From Gemmatimonadales bacterium (GTDB lineage Bacteria > Gemmatimonadota > Glassbacteria > GWA2-58-10), in the NCBI GenBank assembly GCA_024278175.1, contig JAJRTS010000070.1:1-64000 (forward strand): a DNA stretch of 64,000 nucleotides, written 5' to 3'. Within the stretch, counting starts at the first letter, position 1. Each line of letters begins with the position of its first letter. Below the pieces are notes generated by a model that did no database searches, was not told the origin of the DNA, and worked only from the letters and a program-made list of their open reading frames with translations. The position numbers and the translations under genes are program-made. Positions 37,611 to 48,146 of the stretch are shown here, piece after piece.

Positions 37611-40600
37611 ATGCATAAAGCGTTATGCAGGTTGATACTTGTACTTGGAGTGTTTTTGCTCTCTGGCGCGGCGTCCGCCTGGAGCCGTCTTAACGTGTTC
37701 AACACGTTCGAGGACGCGGCGGAAATTGAGGCGCTGACAGTAACCGGCGCGGTGAAAGCAGTCCAGTCCAGCCGTTACTCTACCTGGAAGACGAATTCGC
37801 TGGAGGTGGAGTTTCCGGCCTCCGGTGGTGCTATCGAGCTGGGGGGAGTGCCCGGAGACTGGCGGGGGCAGAGTGCGCTGCTGGCGTTTGTCTGGAGCGG
37901 GCAGCCGTTTGAGCTGACAGTTGAAGTTACAGACCATGACGGCAACCGATACCGGAAAACGTTCGGGCTCAGAAGCGGAGCCAACCACATTCAGCTCGAC
38001 CTTCGCAAGCCCCAGACGCTGAACATGGCGAAAATGGAATCAGTAAAGATCTCCACGGATACGCCCGGGACAATCTATCTCGACTGCATTGCTCTTAACA
38101 CCTATAACAAGTTTCTGGAGCAGCGCGGGCGCTACGATTTCCAGTACAAGATGGACATCGAGACCCCGCATTTCGCGTGGGCCAATCCGCTCGATGGCGG
38201 TCCGCTGAACGTTTACGCGCTCAGCGGCGTAATCGACGGCCGGGCGATAATCGAGCTGGCCCAGCGCCTGGAGATAAACTACACCGCCACCACCATGGGT
38301 ATCCGCCAGGGGATGAATTATTACGGGTTCGGCGAGTTTTACGACGAGCGCCGGGGCGGACCGTCGCTGATTCACACCTATATCGCCGATGACCTGTATC
38401 ACGGCCCGGATTTCGATGTGATCCTCTGGCCGGCGCTCCAGCCTTGGGAGACGTATCCGCAGGAAGTCCGCGATGAAATCCGCCGTCAGGTGGAGGAAGA
38501 AGGCAAGGGCCTGGTGCTGATCTATCCGTTCACCGAGCGGGATGACGGGGCCGGGTTGTGGGACGTTTCTCCGTTGACCGAGGTTGGCAAGTACGTGCCT
38601 GTCTGGCCCGAGGACCAGGTGCAGCCGGATATGTCCGCAGGCGACAAAAGTCCCTGGAAAATCAGTGCCGAGCATTTTATCACCCGTGGCCTGGCGCTTG
38701 ATGCGTTGCCGCAGGGACAGATGGCGGTGCTGAGTTCCAAGCCTGCGGGCGATGTGCTTATCGAAACCGAAAACGGCACCCCGGTGCTGGCCGTTCGCCA
38801 GCTCGGCAAGGGCCGGGTGGCTGCGTTCGCCTACAGCCAGCGCGGGATGATTCCAGAAGTGAGCGATCTGTGGGAAACCGGGCTGCACTACGATTACTGG
38901 GACTACATGTGGTCGCTGGTGGCACGCGCTACGGTCTGGGCGGCCGGGCGCGAGCCGGGTGCGGCAATCGAATCGCTGGTGCGCAGCGGTGACCGGGCGC
39001 GGGTCACTCTGGCCGGCAACGTCCCGGCGGGCAAGCTCAGCGGACGGCTGATCGACAGCGATGGCGCACTGCTGAAAGAATTCGATGAGCCGGTTAAGGC
39101 AGGCGCGAAATCGGCCGGTTTGAAGCTGCCCGCGAACCTGCCCGGCGGGAAGAGTTTTCTCGATATCAGGTTGGTTGGCCCCGACGGTTCACTGGACTGG
39201 GCGACAACTGTCGTTGAGACGGAACCCCTTGTCCGTGTGTCCCGCCTGAAGCCCAGCGAAGACCGTGTTCAGCTTGGCGGGGAAGTGAGCGTCACTGTCA
39301 GCCTCAGATCAAGCCAGCGCCGGCCCTGCAAGTTAATCGCCGGTCTCTATGACAACTACGGACGCCTGCTGGACGAGCATGTGGAGCAACTCACCGTCAC
39401 CGGTGACGCCGAGCGTACACTGGTCTTCAGCAGCGCGGGAGCGGCCAGTCACCTGGCCGTGGTAAAGTGCCGGGTCGAGGTTGGGGGGATGGTGCAGGAC
39501 CGGGCGGAGGCGGAGGTGTTCGTGCTGCAAAAACGGGTCTGGGACGATTTCGACATCGTAATGTACCTGTTCGGTCCCAACCCGATGCCCGGGATCTGGC
39601 CGGTAATCGACCGTCAGTTGCAGCGGATGCACGTCACCACGCTCTCCTCGTACCCCGTGGACAACTGCAAGCACGCCAACTACATGGTCCAGGCCCAGAC
39701 GCGGGTCAGCGGGCAGGAGTCGCCCGACCGCGGCCCGGACCGCGAGTACTACGACGCGATGAAACACAAGTATCTCGAAACCGGCGACAAGAGCGTGCTG
39801 GTGCGCAAGTATTGTCTCAACGACCCGTCGTACAGGGAGCTGATGCGCGAGGAGCTCCAGCGGCTCAGCTCGCCCTGGGTCCCGTTCTCGCCGCTGAGCT
39901 ATTACGTGTACGAGGAACCGTCGCTGACAACCTACGGCGATGCGGTCGACATCTGTTTCAGCGAGCACTGCATGACCGCCATGCACCAGTGGCTCAAGGG
40001 CGAATACGGCACTCTGGAGGCGGTGAATAAGCAGTGGGGTACTGCGTTCAAGTCCTGGGACGATGTTGTTCCGGACGACTACAAAGAGGCCCGGGCGCGC
40101 GGTAACTATTCCTCCTGGGCCGACCATCGTACGTTCATGGAACGCACCTACGCCAACAGCTACAAAATCATCTACGAGGAACTGCGCAAGCTGGACCCCA
40201 ACGCTATCGTGCTCAACTCCGGGACCCAGGAGTCGGCCCCCCATAACGGCTGCGACTACAGCCTGCTCAACCAGTACACCCTGCACCTGAACGCCTATCA
40301 GTACGAGATCCACCGCAGCATGAACCCGGAAATTAAAATCTCCGGGGGTGCGGGCTACGGTGTGATCGGCAAGAGCGTGTTCCATAATTTTTACCAGAAC
40401 CTGTTCAAGGGCGCAAACGGCGGCCTGTACATCTTCTGGCAGTACTGCACCATAGACCCGGACCTGACGCTGAACCAGAGCGCGCTGGACATGGTGGAGG
40501 GTTTCGATGAGCTCCGCGGCCAGGGGATCGGCAAGCTGGTGGGGCTGGCGACGCCGGATAACAACGGGATCGCGGTGCACTATTCGTATCCCAGCATCCA

Positions 40601-41741
40601 CGGGAGCTGGATTGTCGATGGCGAGGTGAAAGACCGGGTGACCTACGACACCAGTCCCTCGTTCAACCGTTTTCAGGAGAATACCACCGGCTGGCTGGAA
40701 ATCCTTCGCGACTGCGGGCTCCAGTTCGACTTTATCGCCTACAGCCATCTGGAGGACGGCCAGTTGATCGAGAAGGGCTACGACACGTTCGTGATGCCGA
40801 TGAGCGTGGCGCTCAGCGACGAGGAGATCGACCAGATAGCGCGGTTCGTGCAGGCGGGCGGCACGGTTATCGCCGACGGGCTGCCGGGGGTGATGGACGA
40901 GCACTGCGCATTTAGAACCAACTCAAAGCTCCAGAAACTTTTCGGAATAAAAGCTGCAAAAAGTTCGGCCGCCGGCATTATCGCCGCCGACGGGGAGCCG
41001 AAACTGAAACTGGCGGGAGCAAAGTCGCTCAAGCCCGGCAAGGGCAAGCCGACCCTGCTGGTCAACCATTACGGGCAGGGCAAGGCGATTTTGCTCAACT
41101 ATTTCCATCACACCTACAGCCGGGACAAGCTGGACGGCACCAATGGCCCGGCCCTGGAGAACCTTCGCGCCGTGCTGGCCGAGGCCGGCAAGAGTCCGAA
41201 AATCAGCCTCACCGGTGCCGGCGGAGTGCCGGTGAGCGACTGCGAGCGTTACCTGTTCAACAACGGCAGCACACGTCTGCTGGGGCTGGTGCCGGATATG
41301 GGCCGCGCCCGGACCGAGCAGATAGAGGTCCGTCTGGACGGCGAGTACGCGATCTACGACGTGCGCGACAGGCGCTACCTCGGCAGCGGAGACCGTTTCC
41401 GCACCGAGATCGAGCCGGGCGTGCCGCGACTGTTCGCCTTCGTGGACGGCAGGGTCACCGGCCTGGAACTTCAGGCGCCGGCCACGGCCGGACTGGGCCA
41501 GGAAGTGGCGCTCAATTTTGACATCACCGGAGCCGCCGGCCTGCGCTCCGTGGCCTGCATCACTGTTACCGATCCAAGCGGCGAGGTACGCTCAATTTAT
41601 GGCGGCAACAGTGATATCGAAGGCTCATCGGGGGCGGCTTCTTTCCGCACGGCGCTCAACGATCCGGCCGGGCAGTGGCTGGTGTAGGTGCTGGAAACTG
41701 TCAGCGGAGAACGCAGCAGGCAGGTGATCAGGATCGAGTAA
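37611..41741 (+). CDS. large secreted GH42-like (beta-galactosidase-like) protein; in-frame TAG at 41685-41687 may truncate the last 17 residues
   Basis: TIM-barrel-like central region (EHCMTAMHQWLKGEYGTLEAVNKQWGTAFKSWDDV); after TAG the frame continues VLETVSGERSRQVIRIE-TAA, completing a typical C-terminal Ig-like strand. Confidence 0.75.
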
Positions 41742-41796
41742 GCGGTTGGCGATAAGCGCGGGGGCGAACCTCGTGTTCGCCCGTATTGGTTTTCAG

Positions 41797-41828
41797 AAGG
41801 GACACGGCATCTGCCGTGTCCCTTTTTC
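41797..41828. terminator. terminator
   Basis: AAGGGACACGGCA-TC-TGCCGTGTCCCTTTTT. Confidence 0.9.
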
Positions 41829-41849
41829 TTTGGAGAACAAAAACACAAC

Positions 41850-41975
41850 CCCCTGTTTCCTCCTTTGCTAGGGGGGATTTAAACCTCTATGCCCGGCCCG
41901 CCAGGCGCAAAGAAGCGATAGTCGTTCAGTTCCCCCTTAATAAAGGGGGTGCCCGCGCGGCGGGCGGGGGTTGTA
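41850..41975. repeat. paired C-rich/G-rich short repeats
   Basis: TTCCTCCTTTGCTAGGGGGGATTTAAA ... TTCCCCCTTAATAAAGGGGGTGCCCGCGCGGCGGGCGGGGGTTGTAAA. Confidence 0.6.
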
Positions 41976-42066
41976 AATCGGCATGCTTCTTCTGCTGTTT
42001 GCAGGTAATTCCTTGAAAATGCTCTGAATAGCTATAGTTACATGGCCCTGTTTTTTCAATACTTCT

Positions 42067-43455
42067 CTAGAAAACGTCCTGCACTTCCAGCTTTTCCCGG
42101 AAGAACCTGGTGCGCACGGCCAGGTAGATTACGCCCACGGCCAGCCAGCTTCCGCCCACTATGAACGTCTGCGGCGGCAGGTTCTTCCAGATCGTGAGGC
42201 AGGCCAAAAAACCCACGGCCGGCGGCAGGAAATTCTTGAAGAATGAGCCGATGCTTTTCTTTTCAGCCCGGAAAAAATATTCGCGGATCGAGGCCATGTT
42301 GACCAGCATGAACGCGATGAACGCGCCGAAATTGATCAGATGGGCGCACTTGTCGTAGGTCAGTACATTAGCCCCGAGCAGGCTCAGCGCACCGATCAGC
42401 AGCAGGTTATAAGACGGGACTCCGGTGCTGGCGCTCAGGTGAGCAAAAAACCACCGGGGAAGCACACGGTCGCGGCCCATGCCGTAGAGGATCCGCGAGC
42501 CGCCGGTCATCCCGGTCACCCCCGAGCCGATAGTGGCCACCAGCAACGTCAGCGCAATAGCCTCCTCCAGCGCATGGCCGCCCACCAGGTTGCCGATCCC
42601 GATCATCGCCTTATCCAGCGCGTTCTCCGGCCCGAACTTGACAGCCATGTTCCGCAGGAAGCCCTCCCACTCGCTCCACGGCACGGCCACCTGGGCCAGG
42701 TAAATCTGGATGCCGCTCCACACGCCGGTGATCAGGCAGGTCAGCACGGCGGCCAGCAGGATATTACGCCGGGGGTTCTCCACTTCCTCGCTCAGCGTGG
42801 TCAGGCCATCGAACCCGATATAGGTCAGCGCGGCCAGCGCGGTCCCACGGAAAATCACGGTCCAGTTAAAAGTGGAGCTGTGGTAGAACGGCTCGGTGGT
42901 AAACAGGCTGTTGAACCCGGTCCCGTGCCAGATGTGCCAGATCGCCGCGCCCATGTACCAGAACACCACCATGCTCATCCCGATCACCAGCACGATGTTG
43001 ACCCTCGCCGTGGCCTTGATCCCTTTCAGGTTGAGCCAGGTGAAGCCGGCGGCGAACAGGAAGAACCAGGCGCGGGTGGGTACGAAGGGCAGCAGGTGGT
43101 TGGCGGCGATCCCGCTGTAGAGCGTGCAGATCACCGGCACGATCAGGTAGTCGAGAAACATCGTGAACCCGGCCAGGAAGCCCAGGAGTGGGTGGAGGCC
43201 CCGGCCCACGTAGGTGTAGGCGCTGCCCGCGGCCGGGTAGCGGTTGGCCATGCGGCCGTAGCTGATGGCGGTGAATATAATCGCGATCATCGCGCAGAGG
43301 ATTGCCGTCACCGCATGGCCCATGGAATCACGGTTGGCGAACCCGAACAGCGCCATCGGCGCCACGGGCTGGATCAGGATGATACCGTAGATAACCAGGT
43401 CCGACAGGGTCAGTACGCGCCGGAGGTGGGGAGCTTCTTGTCCGTTGCCGCTCAT
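42067..43455 (-). CDS. APC-family amino acid permease
   Basis: 12-TM-like ORF; PVAPMALFGFANRDSMGHAVTAI, YPAAGSAYTYVGRGLHPLLGFLAGFTMFLDYL. Confidence 0.92.
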   Translation of the reverse strand: MSGNGQEAPHLRRVLTLSDLVIYGIILIQPVAPMALFGFANRDSMGHAVTAILCAMIAIIFTAISYGRMANRYPAAGSAYTYVGRGLHPLLGFLAGFTMFLDYLIVPVICTLYSGIAANHLLPFVPTRAWFFLFAAGFTWLNLKGIKATARVNIVLVIGMSMVVFWYMGAAIWHIWHGTGFNSLFTTEPFYHSSTFNWTVIFRGTALAALTYIGFDGLTTLSEEVENPRRNILLAAVLTCLITGVWSGIQIYLAQVAVPWSEWEGFLRNMAVKFGPENALDKAMIGIGNLVGGHALEEAIALTLLVATIGSGVTGMTGGSRILYGMGRDRVLPRWFFAHLSASTGVPSYNLLLIGALSLLGANVLTYDKCAHLINFGAFIAFMLVNMASIREYFFRAEKKSIGSFFKNFLPPAVGFLACLTIWKNLPPQTFIVGGSWLAVGVIYLAVRTRFFREKLEVQDVF

Positions 43456-43849
43456 AGAGTGGCTCCGTGGCTGTGGGATTATCGGTGGAGTACACGGCAG
43501 CGGGTTTCGAGGTGCTGCGGTAACGGATAGAGATTAAACGCTACTCAGCGCCCGTGTCAATGGTTTCAGTTGGTACTGCGATAATACGGAACTGAAACTG
43601 CAATCCGGGCCTGCTGGTGCCCAACTCATTGGCGCGGATAAGTAATAAGCCGAATCGTCCACCCCCCTCCAACCGCTTTTCCGTAAAAAAGTTTGATCTA
43701 CAATCCCCGGCGTGTAATATTCCATCGTGCGGCCCGTTTGAGTAACCAAAGCACAGCCGCCACTTTCTGCACAGCTCACCGGACTTTTATCGCCGGAACG
43801 AATACAATACTTACGCACGAACCAACCTAACTCCATCACGGAGGCAGCA

Positions 43850-45340
43850 ATGTCATCAGCTATCGGACGGCGTGATTTCCTGCGGGCGGCGGGAGCGGCC
43901 GCCGCCGGACTGGCCATGCCCGCTTTTCTTGGCGCGGCAGGCAAAACCGGCGGTAAACGCCAGCCCAATATCGTTTTTATCATGGCCGATGACCTGGGAC
44001 TGCGCCATCTGGGCTGCTACGGCGGCAAGAAGATCGACACCCCCAATATCGACCGCCTGGCCGCGGAGGGCATGCGCTTTACCGAGACCTACGCCGGCTG
44101 CACCGTCTGCGGGCCCAGCCGCAGTGTGCTGATGACCGGGTTGCATAACGGACACGCTCCCGTGCGAGGCAACAGCGGCGGGATTCCTCTTCGCGATGAG
44201 GACGTCACCGTAGCCGAGGTGCTTAAAGCCGCCGGTTACGCCACCGGCGGGTTCGGCAAGTGGGGCCAGGGCGAGGTGGGCACCTCCGGCGTGCCCGAAA
44301 AGCAGGGGTTCGACACGTTCGCCGGTTACTACCACCAGATCCACGCCCATTTCTACTATCCCGAATACCTCTGGAAGAACAGCCTCAAGTGGCCCCTGAC
44401 CGGCAACGAGGCCGGGGGGCGCTACCCTGGCGATGGCCGTGGGCAGCGTAACCAGTACGCCCCCGATGAACTGCTGAAGCTGGCGAAGAATTTCATCCGC
44501 GCCAACGCCGACCGTCCGTTTTTCTGCTACCTGCCCACCATCATCCCCCACGTGGAACTGGCGGTGCCGGATCAGGAGCTGGTGGAAAAATACCGGGCGC
44601 GTTTCGGTGCGGAGGAGCCGTTTTACGACCCGCGGCCCGGCTATATGGGTTCGCCCTGGCCGATGGCTACCTATGCGGCGATGATCGAGCACATGGACAA
44701 CAACGTGGGCCAGGTGATGGCCCTGCTGGCCGAGCTTGATCTGGACGAGAATACAATTGTGATCTTCACCTCCGATAACGGCGCGCAGGGAAGTTACGGC
44801 CACTCGAAAAGCCGCTTTTTCGAGTCTTTCGAGCCGATGAAGCCCTATCGCGGCAGCAAGGGCAGCATGTACGAAGGCGGTATCCGCGTACCGATGATCG
44901 CGCGTTGGCCCGGCAAAATCGCCGCCGGAGCGGTCAATGATTCGCTGGCCTGGTATTTCGCAGATATCCTGCCCACGTTCGCCGAGCTTGCGGGCGCCAA
45001 GCCCCCTGCCGGTCTTGACGGAATGTCGGTGGTACCGGCGCTGATCGGCGAGAAAGCGGCCGGCCACAAACAGAAGCAACACGATTTTCTCTACTGGGAA
45101 ATGCCCAGCCAGAAGGGCCTGCGCCAGGCGCTGCGCATGGGCGAATGGAAAGTCGTGCGCGAGACCGGCGGCTCAGCGCTGGAGCTGTATAACCTGAGCG
45201 CCGATCCCGGCGAGAACAAAGACGTGGCCGCGGCAAATCCCGGGATAATGAAAAAAGTGGAGAAAATCCTGGCCACCTGCCGGGTGGAGGCCCGTCCCCA
45301 GGTGGAGCCTGTTGCTGTCCAGGGCCGCCGCTATTATTGA
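43850..45340 (+). CDS. type I sulfatase (Cys-type), Tat-exported
   Basis: GRRDFLRAAGAAAAG; NIVFIMADDLGLRHLGCYGG; CGPSRSVLMTG. Confidence 0.95.
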   Translation: MSSAIGRRDFLRAAGAAAAGLAMPAFLGAAGKTGGKRQPNIVFIMADDLGLRHLGCYGGKKIDTPNIDRLAAEGMRFTETYAGCTVCGPSRSVLMTGLHNGHAPVRGNSGGIPLRDEDVTVAEVLKAAGYATGGFGKWGQGEVGTSGVPEKQGFDTFAGYYHQIHAHFYYPEYLWKNSLKWPLTGNEAGGRYPGDGRGQRNQYAPDELLKLAKNFIRANADRPFFCYLPTIIPHVELAVPDQELVEKYRARFGAEEPFYDPRPGYMGSPWPMATYAAMIEHMDNNVGQVMALLAELDLDENTIVIFTSDNGAQGSYGHSKSRFFESFEPMKPYRGSKGSMYEGGIRVPMIARWPGKIAAGAVNDSLAWYFADILPTFAELAGAKPPAGLDGMSVVPALIGEKAAGHKQKQHDFLYWEMPSQKGLRQALRMGEWKVVRETGGSALELYNLSADPGENKDVAAANPGIMKKVEKILATCRVEARPQVEPVAVQGRRYY

Positions 45341-45427
45341 TTGTTAACAAGACACAGGGGACGTTCGCTTTCGATATCGCTACCGATGGAAGATGTAATA
45401 CATGGCAAGAGGTAACTGGAGTTGGCG

Positions 45428-45736
45428 ATGCCGGAGCAGGAGAAATACGAAGTTCGTATCGATGAAGATATCAAGGAATTGATTCCGGAATTTCTTGCCG
45501 GCAGGGGGAGAGATGTTACGCTGCTCCGTGAGGCTGTCGGCAAGGCCGACTACCGGTCGGCGGGGCGGATTGCGCACGCAATTAAAGGGTCCGGAGGCTC
45601 TTACGGCTTCGTCAGGATCTCTGAGCTGGCTAAGGAGATCGGAGCGGCGGCCCGCAACGGGGACCGGGAGCTGCTGGCGGCAATGGTGGAGAGATTAGCT
45701 GATTATCTGGCGAACGTAAAAGTGAAATACGATTAG
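45428..45736 (+). CDS. stand-alone HPt-domain protein
   Basis: AGRIAHAIKGSGGSYGFVRISELAKEIGAAAR: HPt phospho-His motif. Confidence 0.85.
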   Translation: MPEQEKYEVRIDEDIKELIPEFLAGRGRDVTLLREAVGKADYRSAGRIAHAIKGSGGSYGFVRISELAKEIGAAARNGDRELLAAMVERLADYLANVKVKYD

Positions 45737-45744
45737 CCCCACGG

Positions 45745-47091
45745 TCAACTGTCCCGGATGATTCCGTGCTCTTTGATTTTCTTGATCAGGGTCGGCCGGC
45801 TGATACCCAGCAGGCGGGCCGCATGAGTATTGTTATAGCCGGTCGTGCGCAGAGCCTGCTCAATCGTCTCTTTCTCCGCTTCCGCCAGCGAGCGGGCGCC
45901 GGAGGCGGGACCGGCTTTTTTCAGCGCGGGAAAATGCACGGGGGCCAGCGGTTTGCCGCCGGCGACAATCAGGGCGTACTGGACCATGTTTTCAAGCTGG
46001 CGGATGTTGCCGCGGTAATTAAACTCGCTCAATCTTTCAAACAGCCCCGCAGCCAGTTTCCTCGGCCTGCCCTTATTGTAAATCTTCACGAAATGATCGA
46101 TTAACTCAGGCAGGTCTCCCCCGCGTTCCTTGAGCCGGGGCAGGCGGATCGGGAAACCGCTGATCCGGTAAAAAAGATCCTCGCGGAAACGTCCGTCGGC
46201 GACTTCGCTGTCGAGTTCCTTGTTGGTGGCTGCTATTATCCGGCAGTCGGCGCGTACGGCCGTGTTGGCGCCCACCGGTGTGATTTCTTTTTCCTGGATC
46301 GCCCGCAGCAGCTTGGCCTGCAGGAACAGCGGCATGTCTCCAATCTCGTCAAGGAACAGTGTTCCCCCGTCGGCCAGCTCGAACTTGCCCTCGCGCGAGT
46401 TGGTGGCGCCGGTGAACGAGCCTTTCACGTGGCCGAATAACTCACTCTCGGCCAGTTGCTCCGGAATGGCCGAGCAGTTGATCGTAACAAAAATCCCGTC
46501 GCGCTGCGGGCTGTTGTAATGGATTGCCCTGGCCAGGATTTCCTTGCCGGTTCCGGTCTCGCCGTGCAGTAGCACGTTGATATTTTCCGGGGCGGCCAGC
46601 CGGGCCAGGTTGATCATCGTTCTGGTGGGCATCGAACTGCCCACTATTTCCTCGAATCCGGGGTAGGAGGGACGTTTCGCGCTCTGCGCCGCCGGCTCGG
46701 ACTCAGCTCCGCTTGCCAGCTCGGCCCTGATATTGCTTACCAGCACCGCGAATTTCCCGGGGTCTCCCAGGTCCGGCTTATGAAAATAATCGACAGCCCC
46801 CGACTTGAGCGATTCCACCACTGTTTTGGTATCGCCCAGCGAAGACAACATTATTACAGGTAACCCGGGTTTGTCCCGCTTGATTTCCCGTAGCAGTTCC
46901 AGACCCTCCCTGCCAGCGGGAATCCTGATATCCAGCAGAACGAGCGAAGGGTCCCGCTCAAGTTCCAGCCGGCACTGCTCCGGGCTTGTCGCACTGAGCA
47001 GCACGAAATGCTCCCTGCCCAGCTTGACGTTCATCAGAGAGTGGAGTTCAGGGTCGTCATCAACCAACAGGATTACGGGATTGCTTGCCAT
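45745..47091 (-). CDS. sigma54-dependent response regulator (NtrC family)
   Basis: VDDDPELHSL..LLDIRIPAGREGLEL; GETGTGKEILARAIHYNS; GSFTGA variant; Fis HTH NNTHAARLLGISRPTLIKKIKEHGI. Confidence 0.95.
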   Translation of the reverse strand: MASNPVILLVDDDPELHSLMNVKLGREHFVLLSATSPEQCRLELERDPSLVLLDIRIPAGREGLELLREIKRDKPGLPVIMLSSLGDTKTVVESLKSGAVDYFHKPDLGDPGKFAVLVSNIRAELASGAESEPAAQSAKRPSYPGFEEIVGSSMPTRTMINLARLAAPENINVLLHGETGTGKEILARAIHYNSPQRDGIFVTINCSAIPEQLAESELFGHVKGSFTGATNSREGKFELADGGTLFLDEIGDMPLFLQAKLLRAIQEKEITPVGANTAVRADCRIIAATNKELDSEVADGRFREDLFYRISGFPIRLPRLKERGGDLPELIDHFVKIYNKGRPRKLAAGLFERLSEFNYRGNIRQLENMVQYALIVAGGKPLAPVHFPALKKAGPASGARSLAEAEKETIEQALRTTGYNNTHAARLLGISRPTLIKKIKEHGIIRDS

Positions 47092-47391
47092 TGCCCGCCC
47101 CGGAGTAACGTTATTTCCTGCATTAGTTCTTCCATGCCTTCTACTTGATAATATATAAGCTTACTATCGAGGCGGCTTCGTGTCAACGGGCTTTGCCCTG
47201 AGCGGAGTGCGCATCGGCCGGGCCAAATGTAAATATTCTTTACAGTGTTTGGCGGAAAATCGCTGTTGTTCTTTGAGATGGTATGGAGTAACTCCATGTA
47301 TTTTTGCACTTAATTTCCCGGCACGGAGTTTGTAATAGGAATTGACTGTGATTTGAGACAATTGCAGGCCCGAAGCAGGGATTCACCCGTT

Positions 47392-47838
47392 ATGAAGCTG
47401 GATCAAATGGTTTCGCCCATCAAATATCCGCTGGTTGGAATGGCCATGCAAATGACAAAAGAGGAGCAACTGGACATCGTACCAATACTGTTCGATGGGC
47501 CGGGAGCATTCCTTACGCGTGCAGGGCAGCTTATCGACATAGCCAGGGCCTGCCTCCTTGGCCTCCTTGCTGCCGAAAGGGAGCGTGGGGGCGAGGAATG
47601 CGCTGTGGAAAACCTGCGGTACTTTCTGGGGATCATCCGCACCGGCGCCGGTTTCTGGCATCTCGACAGTGCGGCCGGTCAGGCCAGGGTAGTGGAGAAT
47701 TACATGCGTTACGTGCAGGATAATGGTTTTGAGGTGACGCCGGAATTGGCCGACACTCTGTTCGATTCGCTCGACACTCTCGAAAAGCTCATCCAGCAGG
47801 CAAGCCGATCACTTGCGCGGCGCAACAAAACCAACTGA
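47392..47838 (+). CDS. hypothetical helical protein
   Basis: 148 aa from ATG 47392; no family recognised. Confidence 0.55.
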   Translation: MKLDQMVSPIKYPLVGMAMQMTKEEQLDIVPILFDGPGAFLTRAGQLIDIARACLLGLLAAERERGGEECAVENLRYFLGIIRTGAGFWHLDSAAGQARVVENYMRYVQDNGFEVTPELADTLFDSLDTLEKLIQQASRSLARRNKTN

Positions 47839-47850
47839 AGTGACTGTTAT

Positions 47851-48043
47851 GAGACCTTTGCAAAAAGAATTCCGAGTACCCTCAGGGGCGACCGGCCGGT
47901 CGCCCACGGGCGGACACATGGGGAAAGCCCCTACGAAATAGGTGATATGTTTGGGCTTGAAGTCCATTTTATCATTTATATTTCGATTCAGGGTTGCTGA
48001 TAAATAATTTTCACAACCGGTCCGGGATTAAGTCGAGGGTCTC
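47851..48043. mobile_element. MITE-like element, copy 2
   Basis: GAGACCTTTG start, GGTCTC end, exact TGTTAT duplication at 47845-47850 and 48044-48049; contains GGGCGACCGGCCGGTCGCCC palindrome. Confidence 0.7.
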
Positions 48044-48104
48044 TGTTATCTATTTCCTTCCCTTCCCCGGTTCACCGGCTGATAGCAGTGGAAAGAAAAA
48101 ATGA

Positions 48105-48143
48105 ATTGAGGGGCCGTTGAAAAACATTCAACGGCCCCTCAAT
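48105..48143. terminator. perfect 17-bp hairpin between convergent genes
   Basis: ATTGAGGGGCCGTTGAA-aaaca-TTCAACGGCCCCTCAAT. Confidence 0.85.
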
Positions 48144-48146
48144 GGC

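Noticed and set aside
7514-41687. Genetic-code recoding or pyrrolysine-type TAG readthrough
   Set aside because: Other genes in the window use TAG as an ordinary stop (e.g. the HPt gene at 45736), a third gene is broken by TAA, and no suppressor tRNA is visible; errors or decay are simpler.
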